From: Actinokineospora auranticolor
GTDB lineage: Bacteria > Actinomycetota > Actinomycetes > Mycobacteriales > Pseudonocardiaceae
Direction of reading: 5' to 3'
DNA: 64,000 nt
NCBI RefSeq assembly: GCF_002934265.1
Contig: NZ_PTIX01000002.1
Coordinates: 496,001 to 560,000 of the forward strand
How positions within the stretch are numbered: the stretch's first letter is position 1; each line of letters opens with the position of its first letter. The position numbers were made by a program, and so were the translations under genes. Below are positions 8,351 to 17,955 of the stretch, piece by piece. The notes beneath the pieces are model-generated. The model was given only the letters and a program-made list of their open reading frames with translations. It searched no databases and had not been told where the DNA came from.

Positions 8351-8971
8351 TCAGTTCAGGGCGCCGGGCGTCCGCACGTGCCTGCTGAAGTTGAGCTGGT
8401 TGTTGTCGGTGTCGGAGCTGACCACGTCACGGCCGTTGGCCGCGGCCAGCTGGTCGTCCACGGTGACCTGCGACAGCGCCGCGGCACCTTCGCGAGCGTT
8501 GTTCGCGCCCGCGGAGAAGGCCACTCCGTCCACCTTCGCGCCACCGACGGAGTAGATCGCCACGCCGCCGTTGTCGGGGATGCCGACGAGGCCGGGGATG
8601 GCGTACGGCAGCGTCTGGCCGTCGGCGGTGCCGGAGAAGTTCGGGCCGAGCAGCGTCACGAACTCACCGGGGTTGCTCCGGGGCGCCAGCTGGATCCCCA
8701 TGAGCGGGATGGTGTCGACCAGCACGTTCGTGGAGCTGTAGACGCGCAGCACGTAGTTGGACAGGTCGATGTAGTTGAGGCTGACGTTGCGGATCTCGAC
8801 GAACTCGTCCTGCGCCCCGTTCGGCCCGCGGGTCGCGACCTCGTTGACCAGCACGGTCGACGACACCAGGGGGGCGCTGTCCGGTGCCGCGGTGGCGACC
8901 GAGGAGAGGGCCACGGCGGCGCCGCTTGCCAGGGTGGCGGTGATCACGGCGGCGGTCAGGAATCGACGCAT
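8351..8971 (-). CDS. Secreted lamin-tail-domain (LTD) protein 1
   Basis: A 206-residue exported protein from ATG 8971 (AAAGG upstream). An Arg-Arg signal peptide covers residues 1-30 and ends TAAP. The remainder is a lamin-tail (LTD) immunoglobulin-like fold: VNEVATRGPNGAQDEFVEIRN, LDLSNY-type strands and a terminal SSDTDNNQLNFSRH motif typical of bacterial LTD proteins. Such domains act outside the cell and are thought to bind nucleic acid, polysaccharide or surface partners; the exact role is unknown. A paralogue lies at 9966-10460, with an XRE regulator and a SnoaL-like protein between them. Confidence 0.85.
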   Translation of the reverse strand: MRRFLTAAVITATLASGAAVALSSVATAAPDSAPLVSSTVLVNEVATRGPNGAQDEFVEIRNVSLNYIDLSNYVLRVYSSTNVLVDTIPLMGIQLAPRSNPGEFVTLLGPNFSGTADGQTLPYAIPGLVGIPDNGGVAIYSVGGAKVDGVAFSAGANNAREGAAALSQVTVDDQLAAANGRDVVSSDTDNNQLNFSRHVRTPGALN

Positions 8972-9080
8972 GGGAAAACCTTTCGAATGGTTGTTGGATT
9001 CTCGGAACCGGGATCGACAGTTCCCAGTGACACCAACAATGCCGCAGTTGCGAGCCCCGGAGTAAGGGGCCAATTCCGCA

Positions 9081-9401
9081 TTACCGGCCGGACAATCCGA
9101 CGAGACCACGATGGTCGGCGTGCCTGTCCCGGCGCGCCGACGCCGCGGCCAGGTCGAGGTCGGGGCGCGGCACCTCCAGCACCTGCCCCAGCCAGTCCCG
9201 CCAGTACGGGCCAGGTATCCGCTTCCCCCGCTCCCACCGGGATACGGCCTCTCGGGTGATGGCCTCGTTCCCGGACACCTCCAGCAGCCTGGTCGCCAGG
9301 TCGTCCTGGGTCAGGCCCTGCTCGCGCCGCAGCCGCGGCAACACCTCGCTGATCGGCGCCAGTCTTCGCTCCCGGGACGCGTCCTGTGGTTCTCGACGCA
9401 C
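9081..9401 (-). CDS. Small XRE-family HTH regulator
   Basis: A 106-residue protein from GTG 9401, chosen because AAAGG and GGAG precede it and because longer reading overlaps the SnoaL gene upstream. The HTH is at residues about 18-70 (LPRLRREQGLTQDDLATRLLE, ITREAVSRWERGKRIPG). The C-terminal part (WRDWLGQVLEVPRPDLDLAAA) has no known ligand domain. It lies between two lamin-tail genes and downstream of the SnoaL-like gene on the same strand, so it may regulate this small secreted-protein group. Confidence 0.75.
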   Translation of the reverse strand: MRREPQDASRERRLAPISEVLPRLRREQGLTQDDLATRLLEVSGNEAITREAVSRWERGKRIPGPYWRDWLGQVLEVPRPDLDLAAASARRDRHADHRGLVGLSGR

Positions 9402-9471
9402 AGCTCCGCCTTTCTCATCGGGATGTGACACGGCGATACTGCCGGCACTCACCGTGCTTTCAGACAAAGCA

Positions 9472-9969
9472 TCACGGTGATACCCGGGGAATATGGCGGG
9501 CATTCCGACCGGCGAATGCCGCGTCCAGCAATCGGGTGTCGAGGTAGAGCCGGAACTGCCTGATCAGGTCGCCGTCGACGGCGATGGAGAGCACGAAGTC
9601 GTGGTCGACCAGCGGTCCACCGGCGGGGACCCTGGCCCGCATTCGGCCCATGAACACCGCCGCCGATCGGTCCACCACCAGGCCGCGCGCGGTGATGCGG
9701 ACCGGTTCGACGGCGGCGGTGACGGCGATGAAGAAGGACTCCACTTCGCGCGGGTTGGCCGCGGCGCGGGGCCACGGGGCGCGCGGGATCGGCGAGACCC
9801 ACAGGTCGACGGTGTCGGCGAAGAGCCTGCTGGCGCCGAGCGCGTCGCGCACCGCCCAACGGGACACCAGCCGCTGCATGGCCAGCATGACGGTGTCCCG
9901 GGAGCCGCTCACGGGTTCACCCGGCTCGTCGGGCCGCGGACGGTCCACGTGCTCGGAGTGGACCGTCAC
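9472..9969 (-). CDS. SnoaL-like / NTF2-fold protein
   Basis: A 165-residue protein with an NTF2-like cone fold signature. It has an N-terminal helix (MLAMQRLVSRWAVRDALGASRLF), a first strand with DLWVSP, and C-terminal antiparallel strands (VDHDFVLSIAVDGDLIRQFRLYLDTRLLD). SnoaL-like proteins include polyketide cyclases, hydrolases and non-catalytic ligand binders; no catalytic set can be assigned. The GTG start (9969) overlaps the TGA stop of the lamin-tail gene upstream (GTGA), so translation is coupled to that gene. Confidence 0.75.
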   Translation of the reverse strand: MTVHSEHVDRPRPDEPGEPVSGSRDTVMLAMQRLVSRWAVRDALGASRLFADTVDLWVSPIPRAPWPRAAANPREVESFFIAVTAAVEPVRITARGLVVDRSAAVFMGRMRARVPAGGPLVDHDFVLSIAVDGDLIRQFRLYLDTRLLDAAFAGRNARHIPRVSP

Positions 9970-10460
9970 CCCAGTGGCAGTGCGCAGGCGAAGTCACGCC
10001 GGTTGTTGTCCGTGTCGGTGCTCGTGGCGTCGCGGCTCAGCGCCCAGCCGCCGCAGTCCGGCGCGTGCTCGGCCTCGCGGCACGGCGACTGCGGTGACAC
10101 CGCGACCCGGTCGACCACCGAGCCGTCGGCGGCCAAGAGCCGGTAGCCGTCGCCCGCGACCTCGCCGACGTACAGGTCGGCGGTGCCCCCGAAGTCGAGG
10201 CCCGCGATGACGTAGTGCGCGCCGGGTTCGAGTCGGGTGCTGTCGGGCAGCACGGCCAGGTCCGTGATCTGCCTCCCCGCGCAGGACTGCACCGTCCAGC
10301 CGCTCAGGTCGAGTTCGCGCGACGACGTGTTGTGCAGGTCGGCGTAGCCCGCGGGACCCGCGGGCCGGGTGCCGTGCAGCTTCACCGGGATGGCCCCGGG
10401 CCCGACGAGCAACGATCCCAGGACGGTGACGACGGCGGCCTCGCGGCTCAGGGCGAACAT
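9966..10460 (-). CDS. Secreted lamin-tail-domain protein 2
   Basis: A 164-residue protein from ATG 10460. Residues 1-30 form a hydrophobic export segment (VVTVLGSLLVGPGAIPV). The LTD core follows (YADLHNTSSRELDLSGWTV, VIAGLDFGGTADLYVG) and ends in STDTDNNRRDF, parallel to SSDTDNNQLNF in the paralogue at 8351-8971. Two Cys pairs (VQSCAG, SPCREAEHAPDCGG) suggest disulfides outside the cell. It is translationally coupled to the SnoaL-like gene downstream by a GTGA overlap. Confidence 0.8.
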   Translation of the reverse strand: MFALSREAAVVTVLGSLLVGPGAIPVKLHGTRPAGPAGYADLHNTSSRELDLSGWTVQSCAGRQITDLAVLPDSTRLEPGAHYVIAGLDFGGTADLYVGEVAGDGYRLLAADGSVVDRVAVSPQSPCREAEHAPDCGGWALSRDATSTDTDNNRRDFACALPLG

Positions 10461-10545
10461 GCGAACAGTCTCGCGCGGCGCGGTCGCCGGGGTCAGGGGC
10501 CAATAACCCGTCCGGATACCGCCCAACGGCGCTCCCGGACCGGGA

Positions 10546-11181
10546 CTACTTGTTGTTGTCCCGGGTGGTTCCGTAGTCCTTGGTGACGATGAGGATCAGG
10601 CCGGGGCTGGCGTCCTTGATGCCGTCGAAGCGCGGCTCCACCTGGAAGCCGTACTCGTCGCCCAGCTTGTGCGCGGCGGCTTCCTGGCTCGTGCCGGGCT
10701 CGTAGAACACCGTCGTGTGGGGGATGAGACCGCGGTAGGCGCCGACCTGGGTGATCTGCCAGCCCTTGGCGGCCAGATCGTTGGCGGCGCGGTGGGCCAG
10801 GCCCTCGATGGTGCTGTTGTTGTAGACGCGCAACGGCTCGGTCGGGGCGCCGGGCTGCTGGCCCGGCTGCGTCGGCTGCTGGGTGGGGGTGCCCGCCGGG
10901 GGGTTCGTCGTGGGGTTGGCCGGTGCCGAGGTCGTGGTGGGCGCCGTGGTCGCGGGCTTCGACGGGGTGGGCACCGAGGTGGTCAGGTCGCCGCTCGGCG
11001 GGATGGGCAGGGCGGTGGTCGTGGTCACCGCGGGCGGGGTGGTGGCCGCCTGGCCGCCGCCGGTGTCGTCGCCGTCGAGCAGGGTGATCACACCGATCAC
11101 CGCCGAGGCCGCGGCGACCGCGAGGAGGGTCAGGCCAACGACCCGACCGGTGCGGGCCGAGCCTCCGGGGTCAGTCGTCAT
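10546..11181 (-). CDS. LytR_C-domain membrane-anchored cell-envelope protein
   Basis: A 211-residue protein. A short cytoplasmic N-terminus leads to one membrane helix (about 13-35, VVGLTLLAVAAASAVIGVITLL), then a Thr/Pro-rich linker (about 45-115) and a C-terminal LytR_C domain (EPLRVYNNSTIEGLAHRAAN to LILIVTKDYG). LytR_C domains are found with cell-wall attachment proteins. The order LytR_C - DUF3263 - peptide deformylase matches the conserved mycobacterial arrangement Rv0431-Rv0430-Rv0429c (def), which supports the call. It lies 33 bp downstream of the DUF3263 gene on the same strand. Confidence 0.88.
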   Translation of the reverse strand: MTTDPGGSARTGRVVGLTLLAVAAASAVIGVITLLDGDDTGGGQAATTPPAVTTTTALPIPPSGDLTTSVPTPSKPATTAPTTTSAPANPTTNPPAGTPTQQPTQPGQQPGAPTEPLRVYNNSTIEGLAHRAANDLAAKGWQITQVGAYRGLIPHTTVFYEPGTSQEAAAHKLGDEYGFQVEPRFDGIKDASPGLILIVTKDYGTTRDNNK

Positions 11182-11214
11182 CGCGCGGTTCCTCGTGTCG
11201 CAAGGGGACGGGGT

Positions 11215-11514
11215 TCACCTGGGGTCGATCCCGAGGCGGCGGGCGGAGCGGGCGCGCTGGCGGGTGGCGCGCATCCGGCGCAGGCGCTTGACCAGCATCG
11301 GGTCGGCCGCCAGGGCCTCGGTCTTCTCGATCAGCTCGTTGAGCACCTGGTAGTAGCGCGTGCTCGACATCTCGAACAGCTCCCGGATCGCCTGGTCCTT
11401 GGCGCCCGCGTACTTCCACCACTGCCGTTCGAAGGCCAGGATCGCCCGCTCGCGCTCGCTGAGCCCGGCGCCGGGCGGCTGCTCGGGCCCGGAGGGCATC
11501 TCAGCGGCGTCCAT
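11215..11514 (-). CDS. DUF3263 small protein
   Basis: A 99-residue, highly charged protein with the DUF3263 signature: LSERERAILAFERQWWKYAG, then AIRELFEMSSTRYYQVLNELI and an Arg-rich tail. The central helical part resembles a small DNA-binding (sigma-region-4-like) fold, so a regulatory role is plausible but unproved. It is divergent from def across a 152-bp promoter region and probably cotranscribed with the LytR_C gene. Confidence 0.85.
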   Translation of the reverse strand: MDAAEMPSGPEQPPGAGLSERERAILAFERQWWKYAGAKDQAIRELFEMSSTRYYQVLNELIEKTEALAADPMLVKRLRRMRATRQRARSARRLGIDPR

Positions 11515-11666
11515 CTAGTCTTCCTCGCCTCACGGTCGGCTCCGCGCTCGTCCGGACGAAGATCACCTGAGTCGGTGACCCGCCCGCGCCATTACACCAC
11601 GTCACCACCGGATGTGATCGTCACGTCGGCGGCGCGTCCCGGCGCTGTCCTAACTACCCTGGACCC

Positions 11667-12239
11667 ATGACAGTTCACCCGATCCGGATCGTCGGCGACC
11701 CGGTGCTGCACCACCCCACCAAGCCGGTCGAGCGGTTCGACGACGAGCTCAAGGTGCTGGTCGAGGACATGTTCGAGACCATGGCCGCGGCCCACGGTGT
11801 CGGCCTGGCCGCCAACCAGATCGGCGTGGACCTGCGGCTGTTCGTCTACGACTGCCCCGACGACGAGGGCGTGGTGCACCGGGGGCTGGTGGTGAACCCG
11901 GTGCTGACCACCTCGGAGATCCCCGAGGGCATGCCCGACCCGGACGACGACTTCGAGGGCTGCCTGTCGGTCCCGGGCGAGACCTTCCCGACCGGCCGCG
12001 CGGCGTGGGCGAAGGTGGTCGGGCAGGACATCGAGGGGAACGCGATCGAGGTGGAGGGCACTGGCTTCTTCGCCCGCTGCCTCCAACACGAGACCGACCA
12101 CCTCGACGGCTACCTCTACCTGGACCGCCTGACCGGCCGCCACACCAAAGAAGCGAAGCGGATGATCAAGGCGAACAAGTGGGGCGTACCGGGCAACGAA
12201 TGGGACCCGGCCAACAGCGAGGACCCCTTCGCCTCCTGA
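11667..12239 (+). CDS. def: Peptide deformylase
   Basis: A 190-residue enzyme that removes the N-formyl group from nascent polypeptides. All three family motifs are present: [10 protein letters not shown] (Gln51), EGCLS (metal ligand Cys99) and HETDHLDG (ligands His141 and His145, catalytic Glu142). Length is normal for an actinobacterial type I deformylase. Start is ATG 11667. Its neighbours DUF3263 and LytR_C (divergent) are the conserved actinobacterial partners. A DasR-type palindrome begins 36 bp after its stop. Confidence 0.97.
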   Translation: MTVHPIRIVGDPVLHHPTKPVERFDDELKVLVEDMFETMAAAHGVGLAANQIGVDLRLFVYDCPDDEGVVHRGLVVNPVLTTSEIPEGMPDPDDDFEGCLSVPGETFPTGRAAWAKVVGQDIEGNAIEVEGTGFFARCLQHETDHLDGYLYLDRLTGRHTKEAKRMIKANKWGVPGNEWDPANSEDPFAS

Positions 12240-12274
12240 CCTCTGCCTTCTCCGGCCGCGAAGATCAGCGCTTT

Positions 12275-12284
12275 GGTCTAGACC
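12275..12284. promoter_or_regulatory. Orphan DasR-type operator (dre-like palindrome)
   Basis: GGTCTAGACC is a perfect 10-bp palindrome identical to the core of DasR responsive elements and to the site at 27109-27118 in front of this window's own dasR. It lies 36 bp past the def stop and before the transposase remnant, with no sugar gene beside it. Confidence 0.55.
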
Positions 12285-12286
12285 CG

Positions 12287-12314
12287 TTGTCCACATGGGC
12301 TTGGGTTGTCCACA
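12287..12314 (+). promoter_or_regulatory. Two perfect DnaA boxes
   Basis: TTGTCCACA occurs at 12287-12295 and again at 12306-12314, 19 bp apart on the same strand. This is the preferred high-GC actinobacterial DnaA box. No dnaA/dnaN genes are near, so this is not a recognisable oriC; it could titrate DnaA or regulate a neighbour. Confidence 0.5.
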
Positions 12315-12396
12315 GGGTTTCGCGCGCCCCTTCCCGCTGGTCCAACGCCGATAGACTGGAAGCGCTATTCACAGGGTTGATCTCCGCTGAAAAGGA

Positions 12397-12460
12397 CAAC
12401 GGCCCCAGCCGGTAGAATTGGGTTCCTCTCGCAGAATCCGACCTACAGGTGGGGCCGTTG
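12397..12460. repeat. Inverted repeat overlapping the transposase start
   Basis: CAACGGCCCCA (12397-12407) is repeated inverted as TGGGGCCGTTG (12450-12460), 42 nt apart. The second arm contains the transposase start region. In RNA it would sequester the start, as in insertion-sequence anti-readthrough stems. Confidence 0.6.
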
Positions 12461-13071
12461 CGGTATCAGTCTGCTACGGGGCTTGATCGAGGTCGGATCG
12501 TGGAGTTGGTCTCCCGTGCACATCAGATCATCGGCGCCGATTCGGCGCGTGGTCGACGCCCACTCCTGGGCGTGTTCAGGTCGGTGGTACTCACGTTGAC
12601 ATCGGCCCGCCAGAACATGAGCCACACGGTCGCGGCCGACCTCGTCGGCGTGAACCAATCCACCGTCTCGCGCGTCTTCCGCCGGTTCCTTCCACTGATC
12701 GACCAAGCGTCATGCCTTCACGTCCCGCCCTTTCCCGGCGTGCTGACCGGCCGCGTAGGGATCATCGACGGCACCCCACTCCCCACCGGCGACCGCGCTG
12801 GTCACCGGGACGACCACTCCGACACAGGGCGCCGATCCGGACCGAACGTCCAGGTCATGTCCGACCTCGACGGACAACTCCTGGCCATCTCGACGCCGAC
12901 CAAGGGATCCACCCACGATCGGCGAGCGGCCAGACGAGCCACGGTCGAACGATGCATCGCCCACGTCAAACACTGGAAAATGGTCTCACCCGATATAGAG
13001 GGCCATATCGAGAGTTCCCCGCGATCATTCGGATCATCACAACACTCGAGTTCTACCGACTCGTCCGGTAG
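12449..13071 (+). pseudogene. IS5-type transposase remnant, internal deletion and frameshift
   Basis: The frame begins GTG 12449 (or TTG 12458, reading LRYQSATGLDRGRI as in IS5-family transposases). It shows an HTH (SHTVAADLVGVNQSTVSRVFRRF) and the first catalytic region (VGIIDGTPLPTGD), then PNVQVMSDLDGQLL and STHDRRA. The segment expected next, which holds the second catalytic Asp (LADKGY-type), is absent: the sequence jumps straight to RRATVERCIAHVKHWKM. A frameshift near 12980 then separates this from the true C-terminus, readable in another frame as RYRGPYREFPAIIRIITTLE to 13071. Terminal inverted repeats were not identified. The element cannot be active. Confidence 0.85.
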
Positions 13072-13250
13072 GACATATGAATAGCACTCTGGAGCAGAGC
13101 TACCCCCGGAGGAGGGCGGGGCTGCGGATGCCCGAGCGGACGGCTGGTGAGAGTCGTCGAGCTTGCGGTTGGTTGGTGGCGGGGTGGGGGTCACCGGGGC
13201 GGGGGAAATCCGATGGCCGGTTCGGGCTGGTGGGCGCATCATCTGCGGGT

Positions 13251-13847
13251 ATGACCTGGTCCGGCTTCCTCGCGTTCCTGTTGGCCTCCCTGATCCTCGC
13301 CATGGTCCCCGGCGTGGGTACGGCGATGCTGCTGCGACAGTCGATCCGCGGCGGCCGTCGGGGAGCGCTCGCCACGGTGGCGGGGATGGAGGTCGGCGTC
13401 GCTGTCTGGGCCGTCGCCGCGGCGTTGGGGTTGTCGGTGTTGTTGGTGGCTTCCGAGGTGGCCTACCAGGGGCTTCGGGTCGTTGGTGTGGCCGTGCTCG
13501 TCTGGTTCGGGGTGAAGGCGCTCTTCGGGAGGCATGAGCCGGATGAGCCCGAGGTGCCGACCAGTGGCTCCGGGTTCCGGGCCGGGCTGCTGGTCAACCT
13601 GGCCAACCCCAAGCTCGCCGTGTTCGCGATCTCGTTCCTGCCGCAGTTCGTCGAGCCCGGTGCGGGCCGGGGCGCGCTGATCACCCTCGCCGCGCTCTGG
13701 GTGGTGATCGACACCGGCTGGTACCTGCTGATCATCGCCCTGCTCAACCGCGTCATGGGGTGGCTGCGCAGGCACCGCGTTCGGCTTGAGCGGACGTCCG
13801 GGGCCGTGTTGATCGGGCTCGGGGTGAAGCTGGCCGTGACCAGTTAG
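13251..13847 (+). CDS. LysE/RhtB-family amino-acid exporter
   Basis: A 198-residue inner-membrane protein from ATG 13251. It has about six hydrophobic segments: residues 5-25 SGFLAFLLASLILAMVPG, then 40-65, 68-88, 110-135, 145-170 and 178-197. The N-terminal motif (MVPGVGTAMLLRQSIRGGRRGALA) and FRAGLLVNLANPKLAVFAIS are LysE/RhtB signatures. The family exports amino acids such as homoserine, threonine or lysine; substrate is unassigned. Upstream sequence to 13072 is the edge of the IS remnant. Its last bases overlap the convergent zinc-ribbon gene by 4 nt. Confidence 0.9.
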   Translation: MTWSGFLAFLLASLILAMVPGVGTAMLLRQSIRGGRRGALATVAGMEVGVAVWAVAAALGLSVLLVASEVAYQGLRVVGVAVLVWFGVKALFGRHEPDEPEVPTSGSGFRAGLLVNLANPKLAVFAISFLPQFVEPGAGRGALITLAALWVVIDTGWYLLIIALLNRVMGWLRRHRVRLERTSGAVLIGLGVKLAVTS

Positions 13848-14491
13848 GCCGAGCGCCACGGGAGGGGGGTCAGGGTCGACATCTCGGCCAGGCTGCCTGC
13901 TTCGGCCAGGTCCTCACCCAGGCCCGCGAGCAGGTGGACTCGGATCCGGCTCGCCTCCACCGGCGTCGGGACCTCACCTACCAGCAGGAACGGCAGGGTG
14001 AGCCGCCAGTACGCCAGGATGTTGTCCCGGTGGTGGTCGGCCCCGCGCAGGGCCGCCACCGCGAGGCGCAGGGTGTGCTCGTTCGCCGTTATCGCGCCCG
14101 CCGGGGCCGTGTGGTCCCACACCCAGCGCGCCTGGTCGGACTTCGCGCAGTGCACGCAGGACGGGCCGGTGCCCAGTTCGGACCGGCAGGCCGGGCAGGG
14201 CAGCAGCCGCATGGCCCAGTCGGTGCAGGTCCAGGGGTGGGTGCCGGGGGTGGCGCGGAGGACGGTGGTGGCCAGGTCTCGTTCGTCGGCGTCGGGGCCG
14301 GTGGCGGCGAGCAGCGCCACCCAGTCCGCCTGCCAGTGCGCGTCGACCTTGTCCGCGCAGGTCAGGCAGGTCGGGTAGCCGCGTCCCAGGGGCGCTCGGC
14401 AGGCCGGGCACGGCTCCACCGCGGGCGGTCGGGCCAGGGCCCTGGCTCCGGGCGGGTACGGCAGCGGCATGGTGGAACCATAGTGGCTCAC
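13844..14491 (-). CDS. Double zinc-ribbon protein of unknown function
   Basis: A 215-residue protein (GTG 14491; ATG 14470 is an alternative) with two paired CxxC knuckles. The first is CPACRAPLGRGYPTCLTC (about residues 28-45) and the second CPACRSELGTGPSCVHC (about 98-114), each able to hold a zinc ion. Trp-rich helical segments separate them (DAHWQADWVALLAATG, WTCTDWAMRLL). No catalytic domain is recognised. It diverges from thiC across the TPP riboswitch and converges on lysE with overlapping stop codons. It might be a nucleic-acid or protein adaptor. Confidence 0.7.
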   Translation of the reverse strand: MSHYGSTMPLPYPPGARALARPPAVEPCPACRAPLGRGYPTCLTCADKVDAHWQADWVALLAATGPDADERDLATTVLRATPGTHPWTCTDWAMRLLPCPACRSELGTGPSCVHCAKSDQARWVWDHTAPAGAITANEHTLRLAVAALRGADHHRDNILAYWRLTLPFLLVGEVPTPVEASRIRVHLLAGLGEDLAEAGSLAEMSTLTPLPWRSA

Positions 14492-14526
14492 CGGCTAGGG
14501 TCAGCCGGGACAACCGAATACCGAAA

Positions 14527-16314
<1,788 letters not shown>

Positions 16315-16315
<1 letters not shown>

Positions 16316-17157
16316 TGAATCCGACGCCGCCGCGCGCGCTCACCATCGCCGGATCGGATTCCGGTGGTGGCGCGGGCATCCAGGCCGACCTGCGGACGTT
16401 CTTCGCCTGCGGGGTACACGGCATGACCGCGATCACGGCGGTGACTGTGCAGAATTCCCTCGGGGTGACCGGGGTGCACACGATCCCGCCGGAGGTGGTG
16501 GCCGCGCAGATCGAGGTGGTCGCCACCGACATCGGCGTGCAGGCGGCGAAGACGGGCATGCTGGCCACCGCGGAGATCATCTCCGCGGTGGCGGCGGCCT
16601 GCGACAAGGTCCATATTGGACTGGGCGGTGCGACGCCGCTGATCGTCGACCCCGTGTCGGCGTCGATGCACGGCGACCCGCTGCTGCGCGACGACGCGCT
16701 GGACGCGTTGCGCGGCGAGCTGTTCCCCCGGGCCACGTTGGTGACGCCGAACCTGGATGAGGTTCGGTTGCTGACGGGGATCGAGGTTCGGTCCCGCGCC
16801 GAGCAGCGGGACGCGGCGAAGGCGCTGGCCGAGTACGGGTCGAAGTGGGTGCTGGTCAAGGGCGGGCACCTGTGGGACGACCCGGAGTGCCTGGACCTGT
16901 TGTACGACGGCTCGGAGTTCACCGAGTTCGTCGGCCCGCGCTACGACGTGCGGCACACCCACGGCAGCGGGGACACGCTGGCGTCGACGATCACGTCGGC
17001 GCTGGCGAAGGGCGCGGACATGGTGTCGGCGGTGCGCGCGGGGAAGGCGTTCATCGTCGAGTCGGTCCGGGCGGCGTACCCGCTGGGTGGGGGCGTGGGG
17101 CCGGTGTCGCCGCGGTGGCGGCTGCCGGACGCGGACCAGTTCCTAGTCGGCGAGTAG
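16315..17157 (+). CDS. thiD: Hydroxymethylpyrimidine (phosphate) kinase
   Basis: A 280-residue ribokinase-fold kinase that phosphorylates HMP and HMP-P for thiamine synthesis. The N-terminal TIAGSDSGGGAGIQADL motif and VTPNLDEVRLL region are diagnostic. The active-site loop reads HGSGDTLAST, whereas most ThiD enzymes have HGTGC(T/S)L. The usual catalytic Cys is thus Asp, as in PdxK/ribokinase-like GxGD loops. ATG 16315 overlaps the thiC stop. The 3' end overlaps the convergent MarR gene by 15 bp. ThiD identity is firm; the residue change may alter kinetics or substrate range. Confidence 0.93.
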
Positions 17158-17580
17158 CGATTCGAGGACGGGGATGGCGGCGACGAGGCGGTCGCGGTCC
17201 TCGGGGGTGAGGCGGTCGAGGCGGCGGCCAAGCTCGTGGACGCGGGTGGAGCGGACGCCGGAGACGATGCGTTCGCCGTCGGCGGTCGCGCGGACGAGCC
17301 AGGCGCGCCGGTCGCCCGGGTCCGGTTCGCGGACGACGTAACCCGAGTCGACCAGACTGGCCACGATGCGTGACATGGTGGGGGCGGCGACGCCCTCCTT
17401 AGTGGCGAGGTCACCGAGTCGGAGTTCGCCGCAGTTGACCAGTGTGGACAGGGCGGAGATGGAGCCGTGCCCCAGTCCGGGGGCCCCGGACCGGCGCAGC
17501 GCCCGCGACAGGCGCCCGATGGCGAGGTAGAGGCGGGCTGGCACGTCCCCCGCGGCGGACTCGGCGGCCGTTGTCGTCAT
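17143..17580 (-). CDS. MarR-family transcriptional regulator
   Basis: A 145-residue winged-helix regulator. N-terminal dimer helices are at residues 14-35. The DNA-binding core is at about 45-105 (LRLGDLATKEGVAAPTMSRIVASLV) followed by the wing (VREPDPGDRRAWLVRATADG), and C-terminal helices follow. The DxRAxxV wing pattern is characteristic. It converges on thiD with a 15-bp overlap. No adjacent same-strand target gene is obvious; MarR proteins often sense aromatic compounds or oxidants, but the effector here is unknown. Confidence 0.92.
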   Translation of the reverse strand: MTTTAAESAAGDVPARLYLAIGRLSRALRRSGAPGLGHGSISALSTLVNCGELRLGDLATKEGVAAPTMSRIVASLVDSGYVVREPDPGDRRAWLVRATADGERIVSGVRSTRVHELGRRLDRLTPEDRDRLVAAIPVLESLLAD

Positions 17581-17620
17581 ACCTCATTGTGACGGTCGCG
17601 GGAAGTCGCCGAACGGGCAG

Positions 17621-17650
17621 CCTCGCCCCCGACCGAGGGCCGAGGGCGAG
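17621..17650 (-). terminator. Terminator-like hairpin after the DUF397 gene
   Basis: CTCGCCC (17622-17628) pairs with GGGCGAG (17644-17650) around a G+C-rich loop, 7 bp past the DUF397 stop on the minus strand. Confidence 0.55.
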
Positions 17651-17656
17651 ACGGGC

Positions 17657-17824
17657 CTACGAGCGCTTGGCCAGCCGGACAAGCGCGCTGATGTCGGCGC
17701 GCAGGGTCGGGCCGGGGTTCTTGCTGTCGCGGATCGCGCCACCCGAGTGCAACTCAACGCACTGGCAGCCGTTACTGCCAGAACGGGAAGACTTCCGCCA
17801 GCCCTGTACAGGCGAGTCGGACAT
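17657..17824 (-). CDS. DUF397 small regulatory-partner protein
   Basis: A 55-residue DUF397 protein from ATG 17824, with a strong AGGAGG 6 nt upstream. The family core is intact: GWRKSSRSGSNGCQCVELH, then IRDSKNPGPTL and a terminal LVRLAKRS. DUF397 genes pair with HTH/DUF5753 regulators across actinomycetes and modulate development and antibiotic production (for example the WhiJ-type systems). The HTH/DUF5753 gene lies upstream on the same strand at 17956-18807, the standard arrangement. A degenerate second DUF397 copy lies directly between the two. Confidence 0.88.
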   Translation of the reverse strand: MSDSPVQGWRKSSRSGSNGCQCVELHSGGAIRDSKNPGPTLRADISALVRLAKRS

Positions 17825-17950
17825 GAAACACCTCCTACCGCTTGACTGGCCGGACCAGCGCGCGAACAGCGATGCGCAGGACCGGCCGGGGTTCCTATTA
17901 TTGCTGATCACACCGGCAAGGTGCAGCGCCGCCAGCGTTCAACTCCCACC
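17825..17950 (-). pseudogene. Degenerate second DUF397 copy
   Basis: The minus strand immediately upstream of the intact DUF397 gene reads AALHLAGVISNNRNPGRSCA and then SLFARWSGQSSGR. This aligns with the intact C-terminal half VELHSGGAIRDSKNPGPTLR / ADISALVRLAKRS. DNA similarity is clear. The N-terminal half is lost behind an in-frame TGA, and the copy lacks its own stop, so it reads in frame into the intact gene. It is the relic of a tandem DUF397 duplication. Confidence 0.7.
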
Positions 17951-17955
17951 GACCA

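Noticed and set aside
5122..8388. Plus-strand open frame of 1088 codons
   Set aside because: Antisense to the subtilase; composition is His/Arg/Gly-rich as expected from the opposite frame of a high-GC gene, with no domain.
12287..12314. Chromosomal origin
   Set aside because: Only two DnaA boxes and no dnaA, dnaN, gyrase or AT-rich unwinding region.
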